Assembly: GCF_030160715.1 (NCBI RefSeq)
Contig: NZ_BSOW01000013.1
Span: 186,001 to 250,000, forward strand
Reading direction: 5' to 3'
Source of the DNA: Bradyrhizobium iriomotense
GTDB taxonomy: Bacteria > Pseudomonadota > Alphaproteobacteria > Rhizobiales > Xanthobacteraceae
Length of the DNA stretch: 64,000 nt
A program made the position numbers and the translations under genes. Under the pieces are notes generated by a model. It saw only the letters and a program-made list of their open reading frames with translations. It was not told where the DNA came from and searched no databases. Positions within the stretch are counted from its first letter, which is position 1. Every line of letters begins with the position of its first letter. Below, in pieces: positions 45,865 through 55,070 of this stretch.

Positions 45865-47343
45865 CTAGTGCGAATAGGGTTTGCGGTTGGGCCGACCGTT
45901 CGGACGACTCTCGCGGCGTAAAAACGCAACGCCTTGTATCCCATCGGAGTGGCCGGCGCCATGCGCGGGACGCTGTTCCGGCCGATCGTTTGGTGACGAA
46001 TTCACCTTACCACCGGAACGGCGGCGGCGAGACCCCTTTGAGGCCTTGTGGGCGTCGCCGGGCCTGCCATCCACATGCCGTCCGTCGCCATGCCGACCAT
46101 CGCCATGCCGCGCGCCCTGCGGGCGCGGACCCGGGCGGCCCGGACGATGCTGCTTCGCGGGAGCAGATGGCGCATGCGCCGCTTCGCGGCCGGCGTCGGT
46201 GCGGTGATCCTCGCGCGGGAGCGCGACGCGGATCAGGCGCTCGATGTCGCGGAGATAGCTGAGCTCCTCACCGCCTGCGACCAGCGAGATCGCGGTGCCG
46301 TCGGCGCCGGCCCGTGCGGTGCGGCCGATGCGGTGGACATAGGTCTCCGGCACGTTCGGCAGGTCGAAATTGATGACGTGGCTGATGCCGTCGACATCGA
46401 TGCCGCGGGCGGCGATGTCGGTCGCCACCAGGGTGCGGATCTCGCCGGAGCGGAACTGGGCCAGCGTCCGCTCGCGATGGTTCTGCGACTTGTTGCCGTG
46501 AATGGCGTTGGAGGCGATGCCGGCCTTGGCCAGCGTCTTCACCACCTTGTCGGCACCGTGCTTGGTGCGTGTGAAAACCAGCGCGCGGTCGATCGGCTCG
46601 TCCTTCAGGAGCTTGGTCAGGAACGCGGGCTTGGCGGAGAAATCCACCTGGATGATGCGCTGGCGGATGCGTTCCGCCGTCGAGGACACCGGGGTGACGG
46701 CGACGCGGGCCGGGTCGCGCAGCATCGAGTCGGCAAGCTCGGCGATGTCCTTCGGCATGGTGGCGGAGAAGAACAGCGTCTGGCGCTTGATCGGCAGCTT
46801 GGCGACGATTTTGCGGACGTCGTTGATGAAGCCCATGTCGAGCATGCGGTCGGCTTCATCGAGCACGAGGAACTCGACGCTGGAGAGCTTCAGCCCGTTG
46901 CTCTGCACGAGGTCGAGCAGGCGGCCGGGGGTGGCCACCAGCACTTCGACGCCCTGCATCAGCGAGCGGACCTGGCGGCCCATCGGCACGCCGCCGATGG
47001 CGAGCGTGGAGGACAGGCGCATGTGGCGGCCATAGGCGTTGAAGCTGTCGAGGATCTGGCCGGACAGCTCGCGGGTGGGCGACAGCACCAGCACGCGGCA
47101 GGTCTTGGGCTGCGGCTTGACGCGGTTGTCCAGTAGGCGGTGCAGGATCGGCAGCGCAAAGGATGCGGTCTTGCCGGTGCCGGTCTGGGCAATGCCGACG
47201 ACATCGCGTCCGGTCAATGCCAGGGGGATGGTCTGGGCCTGAATGGGGGTTGGCGTGACGTAATTTTCTTCTTTGAGGGCACGCGAAATGGGATCGGCCA
47301 GGCCGAAGTCCTGAAAGGAAGTCAAAAGAGGGGTTCTTTCCAT
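45865..47343 (-). CDS. DEAD-box RNA helicase (RhlE-like)
   Basis: A 492-residue ATP-dependent RNA helicase. The motifs in order are Q motif YVTPTPIQAQTIP, I AQTGTGKT, Ia PTRELSGQI, Ib VATPGRLLDL, II LDEADRML, III FFSATMP, IV ALVFTRTKHGADK, V ATDIAARGIDV and VI HRIGRTARAG. The C-terminal 110 residues are basic, low-complexity (HGDGRHGDGRHVDGRPGD repeats), which probably binds RNA. ATG 47343 has no ribosome-binding site, whereas GGAAAG within its first codons is placed for TTG 47325 (start TSFQDFGLADP), so the true start may be six codons later. It lies 24 bases upstream of infA. Confidence 0.94.
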   Translation of the reverse strand: MERTPLLTSFQDFGLADPISRALKEENYVTPTPIQAQTIPLALTGRDVVGIAQTGTGKTASFALPILHRLLDNRVKPQPKTCRVLVLSPTRELSGQILDSFNAYGRHMRLSSTLAIGGVPMGRQVRSLMQGVEVLVATPGRLLDLVQSNGLKLSSVEFLVLDEADRMLDMGFINDVRKIVAKLPIKRQTLFFSATMPKDIAELADSMLRDPARVAVTPVSSTAERIRQRIIQVDFSAKPAFLTKLLKDEPIDRALVFTRTKHGADKVVKTLAKAGIASNAIHGNKSQNHRERTLAQFRSGEIRTLVATDIAARGIDVDGISHVINFDLPNVPETYVHRIGRTARAGADGTAISLVAGGEELSYLRDIERLIRVALPREDHRTDAGREAAHAPSAPAKQHRPGRPGPRPQGARHGDGRHGDGRHVDGRPGDAHKASKGSRRRRSGGKVNSSPNDRPEQRPAHGAGHSDGIQGVAFLRRESRPNGRPNRKPYSH

Positions 47344-47852
47344 GTCAAAAGCGAGCGCCCACGCTGTTTCCGCGTGGCGCGCGCAAGGGTGTCGAGAAGA
47401 CACCTGCGTGTTTGGGGTGTCGGATTGCTTGATAAGAGGGGCAAGCCAGAGGCCCAAACGGGCTTAAGAACACGCGGCTCGCTACGACCCCTTGATCATT
47501 CGAATGATTCGTTGGGGTTTCGGAGCTTGATATGGAACATCCCGGGGGCGCTTTCAAGGCGGCGCGGCCGCAGGTTGGCATTGCGGTGCACGAATAGTTA
47601 TGCCGGAAAATTAGACAGCGAGCATTTTTTGATCAAAAAATAGACTGGATGCCGCATAAGCATACATTTTTTCTGCTCAAGATTTAAGCGGACCAAGTGT
47701 GGCAAATCCTTGGTTCCAGCAAGATTCTTATTTAAAACCAAAGACTTATCTGTCCCCAAGCCCATGGCACGGTTCTTGCGATTCCGTTAACCGCTGGCGG
47801 CCGTGGGGCCGTTCGCAGCGTTTTCACGTCTGCGTCAGGGAGATGATAGCTC
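47344..47852. other. Divergent intergenic region between the helicase gene and urtA
   Basis: A 509-base non-coding region. The first 250 bases are GC-normal and form the helicase leader. The stretch about 47590-47760 is AT-rich and contains a perfect 16-base palindrome TTTTTTGATCAAAAAA (47625-47640), followed by ATAG, which resembles an IHF-type site. A sigma-54 promoter lies at 47765-47780. I searched for NtrC-type dyads and found only weak candidates. Confidence 0.6.
47765..47780 (+). promoter_or_regulatory. Sigma-54 (RpoN) promoter of the urt/ure island
   Basis: TGGCACGGTTCTTGCG matches the -24/-12 consensus TGGCAC-N5-TTGCA at 10 of 11 positions, with the invariant GG (47766-47767) and GC (47778-47779) exactly 10 bases apart. 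It lies 73 bases upstream of the urtA start, with AT-rich sequence further upstream for activator and IHF binding. It fits nitrogen control through NtrC. Confidence 0.7.
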
Positions 47853-49175
47853 ATGCTTACTAAATCCACTCACGATATAGCGGCGTCATTTAGCCGCCGC
47901 GGCTTGCTCGCCGCGACCGCCGGACTGATGCTGGGTCTGGCTTCCATTACCGGCGCAAAGGCCGCAGACGACACCATTAAGGTCGGCGTGCTGCATTCTC
48001 TCTCGGGCACCATGGCCATCAGCGAAACCACGCTGAAAGACACCATCCTTTTCCTGATCGACGAGCAGAACAAGAAGGGCGGCGTGCTCGGCAAGAAGCT
48101 CGAGGCCGTCGTCGTCGATCCCGCTTCGAACTGGCCGCTGTTCGCCGAGAAGGCGCGCGAGCTGATCACCAAGGACAAGGTCGCCGTCGTGTTCGGCTGC
48201 TGGACCTCTGTGTCGCGCAAGTCGGTGCTCCCGGTCTTCAAGGAGCTGAACAACATCCTGTTCTACCCCGTGCAGTACGAGGGTGAGGAGAGCGAGCGCA
48301 ACGTGTTCTACACGGGTGCGGCGCCGAACCAGCAGGCGATTCCCGCCGTCGACTACCTGATGAAGGATGAGAAGGTGAAGCGCTGGGTGCTCGCGGGCAC
48401 CGACTACGTCTATCCGCGCACCACCAACAAGATCCTGGAAGCCTATCTGAAGTCGAAGGGTGTCGCCCAGGAAGACATCATGATCAACTACACGCCGTTC
48501 GGTCACTCCGACTGGCAGACGATCGTGGCCGACATCAAGAAGTTCGGCTCGGCCGGCAAGAAGACCGCGGTGGTCTCGACCATCAACGGCGACGCCAACG
48601 TTCCCTTCTACAAGGAGCTCGGCAACCAGGGCATCAAGGCGAAGGACATCCCGGTGGTCGCGTTCTCGGTGGGTGAGGAAGAGCTCGCCGGCATCGACAC
48701 CAAGCCGCTGCTCGGCCATCTCGCCGCCTGGAACTACTTCCAGTCGATCAAGACTCCGGCGAACGAGAAGTTCATCAAGGAGTGGCAGGCCTACACCAAG
48801 AACCCGAAGCGCACCACCAACGACCCGATGGAAGCGCATGTGATCGGTTTCAACATGTGGGTGAAGGCGGTCGAGAAGGTGAAGTCGACCGATCCGGACA
48901 AGGTGATCGATGCGCTTCCCGGCATCGAGGCACCGAACCTGACCGGTGGCACCTCCAAGATGCTGCCGAACCACCACATCACCAAGCCGGTGTTCATCGG
49001 CGAGATCAAGGGCAACGGCCAGTTCGACGTGGTCTGGAAGACCCCGAGCCTCGTTCCGGGCGACGCCTGGTCGAAGGAGCTGGACGGCTCCAAGGACCTG
49101 ATCGGCGACTGGGTCGAGAAGAAGTGCGGCAACTACAACGTCAAGACCAACAAGTGCCTCGGCTCTGGCTCCTGA
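47853..49175 (+). CDS. urtA: Urea ABC transporter substrate-binding protein
   Basis: A 440-residue periplasmic binding protein of the FmdD/UrtA type. It has a twin-arginine-like signal (SFSRRGLLAATAGLMLGLAS, mature end near AKAADDTIK). Typical UrtA sequence follows: IKVGVLHSLSGTMAISETTL, VFGCWTSVSRKSVLPVFKEL, LFYPVQYEGEESERNVFYTG, NYTPFGHSDWQTIVADIKKF, and NHHITKPVFIGEIKGNGQFD. It is the first gene of the urea uptake and urease island, downstream of a sigma-54 promoter. A hairpin after its stop probably limits read-through, giving excess binding protein. Confidence 0.96.
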   Translation: MLTKSTHDIAASFSRRGLLAATAGLMLGLASITGAKAADDTIKVGVLHSLSGTMAISETTLKDTILFLIDEQNKKGGVLGKKLEAVVVDPASNWPLFAEKARELITKDKVAVVFGCWTSVSRKSVLPVFKELNNILFYPVQYEGEESERNVFYTGAAPNQQAIPAVDYLMKDEKVKRWVLAGTDYVYPRTTNKILEAYLKSKGVAQEDIMINYTPFGHSDWQTIVADIKKFGSAGKKTAVVSTINGDANVPFYKELGNQGIKAKDIPVVAFSVGEEELAGIDTKPLLGHLAAWNYFQSIKTPANEKFIKEWQAYTKNPKRTTNDPMEAHVIGFNMWVKAVEKVKSTDPDKVIDALPGIEAPNLTGGTSKMLPNHHITKPVFIGEIKGNGQFDVVWKTPSLVPGDAWSKELDGSKDLIGDWVEKKCGNYNVKTNKCLGSGS

Positions 49176-49205
49176 TCCAGGCCTGACTTGACTGTACGAA
49201 ACGGG

Positions 49206-49229
49206 GAAGGCGGCGATCCCGCCGCCTTC
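49206..49229 (+). promoter_or_regulatory. Intercistronic hairpin between urtA and urtB
   Basis: GAAGGCGGC/GCCGCCTTC is a perfect 9-base stem with a 6-base loop, 30 bases after urtA and 29 bases before urtB, followed by TCC. It may be a partial terminator or RNA-stabilising stem giving more UrtA than UrtBCDE. Confidence 0.55.
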
Positions 49230-49258
49230 TCCACCCATTTCTGCCGGGGTTATTCACA

Positions 49259-50866
49259 GTGCTCGCCAACTTGCCAGCCCGTCTCTGTGCGCTTGCGCTC
49301 TCGTTATTCCTGATCGCGTTCGCGCTGCCGGCCTTCGCCGGTCCGTTCGAGGATGCGGTCGCCAAATTCGCCAATGACGATTTTTCCGACACGGATGAGG
49401 CGATCGGCGTCGTCGCGAGCAGCGGCAACAAGCTGGCCTTTCCGATCATCAGCGCGCTCCAGGACGGCCGTCTCATGGCCGACCCCGACAGCAAGAAGGT
49501 TTACGTCGTCGGCGCCGACGGCAAGTCGATCGATGCCGCAACCGGTGAGCCCGTCGCCAGCGTTCCCGACAGCGCGAGCGCGGTGCGTCTCAACAACCGT
49601 CTGCGCCGCAGCGTCGATGCCGCGCTCGGCAGCCTGACGCTTCAGTCGCCGGATCTGGCGGTGCGCCTGCAGGCTGCGCAATCCGTCTTCAAGTCGCACG
49701 AGGAGACCGCACTCGAGGCGGTCGATGGCGCGCTTGCCAAGGAAACCAACAAATCCGTCAAGGTTGCGCTCGGCGAAGCCCGCGCAGCGATCCTGCTGTT
49801 CAAGTCCGACGCCACCGAGGTCGAGAAGCTCGAGGCGGTCGCCACCCTCAAGGCGCGCGGCGACCAGGAAGCGTTGGCGCTGCTGACCGGCATGGGCGAC
49901 CAGCCGGCTTCGGTGACCAAGGCCGCGGCAAGCGCGATCGGCTCGATCCAGAGCTCGCTCGCGGTCTGGTCCACGGTGCAGAATGCCTGGTACGGCCTGT
50001 CGCTCGGCTCGGTGCTGCTGCTCGCCGCGATCGGCCTCGCCATCACCTTCGGCGTGATGGGCGTCATCAACATGGCCCATGGCGAGATGGTGATGCTTGG
50101 CGCCTACACCACCTTCGTGGTGCAGGAGGTGATCCGCACCCGCTACCCCGCCTTGTTCGACTATTCGCTGCTGATCGCCGTGCCGCTGGCCTTTCTGGTC
50201 TCAGGCGCGATCGGCGTGCTGATCGAGCGCAGCATCATCCGCTTTCTCTACGGCCGCCCGCTCGAGACGCTGCTTGCGACCTGGGGCCTGTCGCTGGTGC
50301 TCCAGCAGGCGGTGCGCACCATGTTCGGCCCGACCAACCGCGAGGTCGGCAACCCCTCCTGGATGAGCGGCGCCTTCGAACTCGGCCAGATCACCATCAC
50401 CTATAACCGGCTCTGGATCCTCTGCTTCACGCTTGCCGTGTTTGCGATCCTGCTCGCGATGCTGCGCTACACCGCGCTCGGCCTCGAAATGCGCGCGGTG
50501 ACGCAGAACCGCCGCATGGCGGCCTCCATGGGCATCGCCACCTCTCGCGTCGACGCGCTGACCTTCGGCCTCGGCTCCGGCATTGCCGGCATCGCCGGCG
50601 TCGCGCTGTCGCAGATCGACAATGTCAGTCCCAATCTCGGCCAGAGCTACATCATCGACAGCTTCATGGTCGTGGTGTTCGGCGGGGTTGGCAATCTCTG
50701 GGGCACGCTGGTCGGCGCCTTCACGCTCGGCATCGCCAACAAGTTCCTGGAGCCGGTCGCCGGCGCCGTGCTCGGCAAGATCGCGATCCTGGTCCTGATC
50801 ATCCTGTTCATTCAAAAGCGCCCGCGCGGCCTGTTCGCGCTCAAGGGCCGTGCGGTGGAAGCATGA
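49259..50866 (+). CDS. urtB: Urea ABC transporter permease UrtB
   Basis: A 535-residue permease of the LivH family. The N-terminus has a signal-like helix (LCALALSLFLIAFALPAFAG), then a periplasmic domain of about 190 residues with helical repeats typical of UrtB (VDGALAKETNKSVKVALGEA). The LivH channel domain follows from residue about 245 (ITFGVMGVINMAHGEMVMLG, NRRMAASMGIATSRVDALTF). The start is GTG 49259. Its stop overlaps the urtC start by 4 bases. Confidence 0.95.
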   Translation: MLANLPARLCALALSLFLIAFALPAFAGPFEDAVAKFANDDFSDTDEAIGVVASSGNKLAFPIISALQDGRLMADPDSKKVYVVGADGKSIDAATGEPVASVPDSASAVRLNNRLRRSVDAALGSLTLQSPDLAVRLQAAQSVFKSHEETALEAVDGALAKETNKSVKVALGEARAAILLFKSDATEVEKLEAVATLKARGDQEALALLTGMGDQPASVTKAAASAIGSIQSSLAVWSTVQNAWYGLSLGSVLLLAAIGLAITFGVMGVINMAHGEMVMLGAYTTFVVQEVIRTRYPALFDYSLLIAVPLAFLVSGAIGVLIERSIIRFLYGRPLETLLATWGLSLVLQQAVRTMFGPTNREVGNPSWMSGAFELGQITITYNRLWILCFTLAVFAILLAMLRYTALGLEMRAVTQNRRMAASMGIATSRVDALTFGLGSGIAGIAGVALSQIDNVSPNLGQSYIIDSFMVVVFGGVGNLWGTLVGAFTLGIANKFLEPVAGAVLGKIAILVLIILFIQKRPRGLFALKGRAVEA

Positions 50867-52023
50867 CCCCTCACATGCTCACGCGATCGCTGGACCGCGG
50901 CGCGACGATGTTTCTCGCCATCGTCGCCGCCTGCGGCATCCTGATTCCGCTCTCCAACCTGCTGTTGCCCGCCGGCTCGTTCTTCCAGGTGCCGACCTAT
51001 CTGGTCGCGCTCTGGGGCAAGTATGTCTGCTACGCGATCCTGGCGCTGTCGATCGACCTGATCTGGGGCTATTGCGGCATCCTCTCGCTCGGCCACGGCG
51101 CGTTCTTCGCGCTCGGCGGCTACGCCATGGGCATGTACCTGATGCGGCAGATCGGCACCCGCGGCGTCTACGGCAATCCGATCCTGCCCGACTTCATGGT
51201 GTTCCTGAACTGGCAGAAGCTGCCCTGGTACTGGTACGGCTTCGACATGTTCTGGTTCGCGGCGCTGATGGTGCTGTTCGTGCCCGGCCTGCTCGCCTTC
51301 TGCTTCGGCTGGCTCGCCTTCCGCTCGCGCGTCACCGGCGTGTACCTGTCGATCATCACGCAGGCGATGACCTATGCGCTTCTGCTCGGCTTCTTCCGCA
51401 ACGATTTCGGCTTCGGTGGCAACAACGGCCTGACCGACTTCAAGGACATCCTTGGCTTCAACGTGCAGGCGGAGGGCACGCGTGCCACGCTGTTCGCGCT
51501 GAGCTGCCTTGCCCTGATCGTCGGCTTCCTGATCTGCCGGGCCATCGTCACCTCAAAGCTCGGCAAGGTGCTGATCGCGATCCGCGACGCGGAATCGCGC
51601 ACGCGCTTCCTCGGCTATCGCGTCGAGTCCTACAAGCTGTTCGTGTTCACGGTGTCGGCCTGCATGGCCGGCGTCGCCGGCGCGCTCTACGTGCCGCAGG
51701 TCGGCATCATCAACCCCTCCGAATTCGCGCCGGGCAATTCGATCGAGGCGGTGATCTGGGTCGCGGTCGGCGGCCGCGGCACCCTGGCAGGCGCGGCGCT
51801 CGGCGCCGTCGTCGTCAATTATGCGAAGACCTTCTTCACCTCGGGCGTGCTCGCGCCCTACTGGCTGTTCATGCTGGGTGCGCTGTTCATCCTAGTGACG
51901 CTGCTGTTGCCGAAGGGCATCGTCGGCACCTTCAATGCCTGGTGGGAGCCGTTCAAGGCGAAGAACGGCGTGGCAAACGAGGCCGCCGAGGACGGCGTCA
52001 GCGAACCGAAGATGGCGGAGTAG
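50863..52023 (+). CDS. urtC: Urea ABC transporter permease UrtC
   Basis: A 386-residue permease of the LivM family with about nine helices. Landmarks are ALSIDLIWGYCGILSLGHGA, FRNDFGFGGNNGLTDFKDIL and the ATPase-docking loop ESRTRFLGYRVESYKLFVFT. It pairs with UrtB. The charged C-terminal tail (KAKNGVANEAAEDGVSEPKM) is ordinary. It lies 6 bases before urtD. Confidence 0.95.
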   Translation: MTPHMLTRSLDRGATMFLAIVAACGILIPLSNLLLPAGSFFQVPTYLVALWGKYVCYAILALSIDLIWGYCGILSLGHGAFFALGGYAMGMYLMRQIGTRGVYGNPILPDFMVFLNWQKLPWYWYGFDMFWFAALMVLFVPGLLAFCFGWLAFRSRVTGVYLSIITQAMTYALLLGFFRNDFGFGGNNGLTDFKDILGFNVQAEGTRATLFALSCLALIVGFLICRAIVTSKLGKVLIAIRDAESRTRFLGYRVESYKLFVFTVSACMAGVAGALYVPQVGIINPSEFAPGNSIEAVIWVAVGGRGTLAGAALGAVVVNYAKTFFTSGVLAPYWLFMLGALFILVTLLLPKGIVGTFNAWWEPFKAKNGVANEAAEDGVSEPKMAE

Positions 52024-52029
52024 GCGGAA

Positions 52030-52791
52030 ATGAACGTCATGGATACCCGCGCGACTTCCGCGATGCTCTATCTCGACGGCGTGCACGTCTCGTTTGACGG
52101 CTTCCATGCCATCAACAACCTGTCGCTGACGCTGGCGCCCGGCGAGATGCGCGCCATTATCGGCCCGAACGGCGCCGGCAAGACCACGATGATGGACATC
52201 ATCACCGGCAAGACCAAGCCGGACGAAGGCACCGTGCTGTTTGACGGCGTCACCGACCTGACGCGCCTCGACGAGACCCGCATCGCCGAGCTCGGCATCG
52301 GCCGCAAATTCCAGAAGCCGACCGTATTCGAGAGCCAGACGGTCGAGGACAATCTCCTGCTCGCGCTCAATGTCGATCACAGCGTCAAGGGCACGCTGTT
52401 CTGGCGCGGCAGCAAGGCGGAATCCGAACGCATCGAGAAGGTGCTGGAGACGATCCGGCTCACCGATGCGCGGGGTCGCCTCGCCGGCAGCCTAAGCCAT
52501 GGCCAGAAGCAGTGGCTTGAGATCGGCATGCTGCTGGCTCAGGATCCGAAGCTGCTCCTGGTCGACGAGCCCGTCGCCGGCATGACCGACGTCGAGACGC
52601 ACCTCACCGCCGAGCTGCTCAAGGAAATCAACAAGAACCACACCGTGATGGTGGTCGAGCACGACATGACCTTCGTCCGCGAGCTGGGTGTGAAGGTCAC
52701 CTGCCTGCACGAAGGCTCGGTGCTTGCCGAAGGCACCATCGACCAGGTCTCGTCCAACGAGCGGGTCATCGAAGTCTATCTGGGACGCTGA
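52030..52791 (+). CDS. urtD: Urea ABC transporter ATPase UrtD
   Basis: A 253-residue ABC ATPase (LivG family). Walker A is IGPNGAGKTTMMDII (about residue 42), signature LSHGQKQWLEIGML, Walker B LLLVDEPVAGMTD, and the switch His is in VMVVEHDMTFVRELG. LSHGQ instead of LSGGQ is the standard UrtD variant. It ends ...EVYLGR and lies 3 bases before urtE. Confidence 0.96.
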   Translation: MNVMDTRATSAMLYLDGVHVSFDGFHAINNLSLTLAPGEMRAIIGPNGAGKTTMMDIITGKTKPDEGTVLFDGVTDLTRLDETRIAELGIGRKFQKPTVFESQTVEDNLLLALNVDHSVKGTLFWRGSKAESERIEKVLETIRLTDARGRLAGSLSHGQKQWLEIGMLLAQDPKLLLVDEPVAGMTDVETHLTAELLKEINKNHTVMVVEHDMTFVRELGVKVTCLHEGSVLAEGTIDQVSSNERVIEVYLGR

Positions 52792-52794
52792 GCG

Positions 52795-53490
52795 ATGCTT
52801 GAGGTCAAGGACATCAACCTGTTCTACGGCGCAGCGCAGGCGCTGCGTGGCGTCTCGATCGCGGCCGAGCCCGGCAAGGTGACTTGTGTGCTCGGGCGCA
52901 ACGGTGTCGGCAAGACCTCGCTGCTCCGCGCCATGGTCGGGCAATATCCGATCTCCTCGGGCGCGATCGTGTTCGATGGAAGCGACATCACAGCGCTGAA
53001 ACCGTATGAGCGCGCGCGCAAGGGCATCGGCTTCGTGCCGCAGGGCCGCGAGATCTTTCCGCTGCTCACGGTCGAGGAAAATCTCAAGACCGGTTTCGGT
53101 CCGCTCAAGCGCGACGACCGCCATATCCCCGACGACGTGTTCTCGCTGTTCCCGGTGCTGCAATCCATGCTCGGCCGCCGCGGCGGCGACCTCTCCGGCG
53201 GCCAGCAGCAGCAGCTCGCGATCGGCCGCGCGCTGGTAATGCGGCCAAAACTGCTGCTGCTCGACGAGCCGACCGAGGGCATCCAGCCCTCGATCATCAA
53301 GGACATCGGCCGCGCCATCTCGTATCTCCGAAACCTCGGCAACATCGCCATCGTGCTGGTCGAACAATATCTCGACTTTGCCTGCGAACTCGGCGACAGT
53401 TTCGCGGTGATGGATCGCGGCGCGGTGAAATACACCTGCGACCGCTCCAACCTCGATCCCGGCGAGATCAGCCGCCAGATGGCGCTGTAA
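52795..53490 (+). CDS. urtE: Urea ABC transporter ATPase UrtE
   Basis: A 231-residue ABC ATPase (LivF family). Walker A is LGRNGVGKTSLLRAM, signature DLSGGQQQQLAIGRAL, Walker B LLLLDEPTEGIQPS, and the switch His position is VLVEQYLDFA (Gln, as usual in LivF). It is the last transporter gene; ureD follows after 35 bases on the same strand, so uptake and hydrolysis genes are linked. Confidence 0.96.
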   Translation: MLEVKDINLFYGAAQALRGVSIAAEPGKVTCVLGRNGVGKTSLLRAMVGQYPISSGAIVFDGSDITALKPYERARKGIGFVPQGREIFPLLTVEENLKTGFGPLKRDDRHIPDDVFSLFPVLQSMLGRRGGDLSGGQQQQLAIGRALVMRPKLLLLDEPTEGIQPSIIKDIGRAISYLRNLGNIAIVLVEQYLDFACELGDSFAVMDRGAVKYTCDRSNLDPGEISRQMAL

Positions 53491-53525
53491 GCCTTTCATT
53501 CTGCCGCGACCGGCTGGGGAGGCGG

Positions 53526-54371
53526 ATGCGCAGCGACGTTTCAACCAATTCTTCTAGCTTGGAGTCTTTGGTGTTCGACGCCAACCGCGCCCGCGGCGCG
53601 GTACGCTTCGACGTCCATGCGCGCGAGGGCGTGACGCGGCGCGGAGCCCTGCATGAGTCCGGCTCCTTGCGCGTGCGTTTTCCCTCGCCGGAAGGCGAGG
53701 GGCTCTCCGGCGTGTTCGTCAACACTGCAGGTGGGGTTGCCGGAGGGGACCGCTTCGATGTCGAGATTTCGGCGGGCGAAGGTACGCGCCTGACGTTGAC
53801 CACGGCGGCGGCCGAGAAGGTCTATCGTGCGCCGGGCGCGGCCGCAGAGCTCAATATTGCCCTGAAGGTCGCCGCGGGCGCGCATCTGTCCTGGCTGCCC
53901 CAGGAGACGATCCTGTTTGATCGCGCCCGTGTCCATCGCCGCTTCGACATCGTGCTCGATGACGCGGCCTCGCTCCTGCTCTGCGAGATCGTCGTGTTCG
54001 GCCGCACCGCGATGGGTGAGCGCATGGAGCAGGGCGAGTTCGTCGACCGTTGGCGGCTCTCCCGCGGCGGCCGGCTGGTGTTCGCCGAGACCGTCAGGCT
54101 CGACGGCGATATCGGCGCCAAGCTGGCGCGCCCTGCCGTCGCCAAGGGTGGCGCCGCGATCGGCACCGCGCTGATCGTCCCAGGCAATGAGGCCCTGGTC
54201 GAGCGCATCAGGGAAGCCTCGGAATCTTTCGTCGGCGAGGTCGGGATATCCGCCTGGAATGGCTTTGCAATGGCGCGGTTCTGTGCCCAAGATGCGGCCG
54301 CGTTGCGCGCCGACATGATGGCGGTGCTGGCGCGCACCGGCGCCGCGCTGCCACGGCTATGGCTGAATTGA
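53526..54371 (+). CDS. ureD: Urease accessory protein UreD
   Basis: A 281-residue scaffold for urease activation that links the apo-urease to UreF and UreG. The signature is FVNTAGGVAGGDRFDVEISA, with TTAAAEKVYRAPGAAAELNI and WLPQETILFDRARVHRRFDI downstream. It ends RTGAALPRLWLN. The length is normal. It lies 22 bases before ureA. Confidence 0.95.
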   Translation: MRSDVSTNSSSLESLVFDANRARGAVRFDVHAREGVTRRGALHESGSLRVRFPSPEGEGLSGVFVNTAGGVAGGDRFDVEISAGEGTRLTLTTAAAEKVYRAPGAAAELNIALKVAAGAHLSWLPQETILFDRARVHRRFDIVLDDAASLLLCEIVVFGRTAMGERMEQGEFVDRWRLSRGGRLVFAETVRLDGDIGAKLARPAVAKGGAAIGTALIVPGNEALVERIREASESFVGEVGISAWNGFAMARFCAQDAAALRADMMAVLARTGAALPRLWLN

Positions 54372-54393
54372 TGAACTAACGAAGAGATTTCGC

Positions 54394-54696
54394 ATGAACC
54401 TGTCTCCCCGCGAAAAGGACAAGCTTCTGATCTCGATGGCGGCCATCGTGGCGCGGCGCCGACTCGAGCGCGGCGTCAAGCTCAACCATCCCGAAGCGAT
54501 CGCCATCATCTCCGATTTCATCCTCGAAGGCGCGCGCGACGGTCGCACCGTCGCCGAGCTGATGCAGGCCGGTGCGCAGGTCTTGACCCGCGACCAGGTG
54601 ATGTCGGGCATCCCCGAGATGATTCATGACATCCAGGTCGAGGCAACGTTCCCGGACGGTACCAAGCTCGTCACCGTCCACGAGCCGATCAGGTAG
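54394..54696 (+). CDS. ureA: Urease gamma subunit
   Basis: A 100-residue structural subunit. It begins MNLSPREKDKLLISMAAIVA and contains RRLERGVKLNHPEAIAIISD, EGARDGRTVAELMQAG and MIHDIQVEATFPDGTKLVTV, all highly conserved. The gene is separate from ureB, as in most soil bacteria. A good ACGAAGAGA site precedes it. Confidence 0.98.
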   Translation: MNLSPREKDKLLISMAAIVARRRLERGVKLNHPEAIAIISDFILEGARDGRTVAELMQAGAQVLTRDQVMSGIPEMIHDIQVEATFPDGTKLVTVHEPIR

Positions 54697-54705
54697 GAGC
54701 AGAGC

Positions 54706-55011
54706 ATGATCCCCGGCGAACTCTTCATCAAGGACGGCGAGATCGAGCTCAATGCCGGCCGCAAGACCGTCACGCTCTCGGTCGCCAACACCGGCGACCG
54801 CCCGATCCAGGTCGGCTCGCACTACCATTTCTTCGAAACCAATCCGGCGCTGAAATTCGATCGCAAGAAAGCCCGCGGCATGCGTCTCGACATCGCCGCC
54901 GGCACCGCCGTCCGCTTCGAACCCGGCCAGACCCGCGATGTTCAGCTCGTGGCGATGGCCGGCAAGAAAACCATCTACGGTTTCCGCGGCGACGTGATGG
55001 GGAAGCTGTGA
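54706..55011 (+). CDS. ureB: Urease beta subunit
   Basis: A 101-residue structural subunit (MIPGELFIKDGEIELNAGRK, NTGDRPIQVGSHYHFFETNP, LKFDRKKARGMRLDIAAGTA, VRFEPGQTRDVQLVAMAGKK). It lies 9 bases after ureA. It is not directly followed by ureC: a repeat and an HD-domain gene intervene. Confidence 0.98.
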   Translation: MIPGELFIKDGEIELNAGRKTVTLSVANTGDRPIQVGSHYHFFETNPALKFDRKKARGMRLDIAAGTAVRFEPGQTRDVQLVAMAGKKTIYGFRGDVMGKL

Positions 55012-55070
55012 GCTTCTGCTGAAGGCAAAAGGTAGTCCGTGATCTATAGTGAGGTGAGCACACCGGTCAG

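Noticed and set aside
47581..47610. NtrC-type dyad upstream of the sigma-54 promoter
   Set aside because: GGTGCACGAATAGTTATGCC only weakly resembles the GCAC-N-GTGC pattern, so I did not annotate it.
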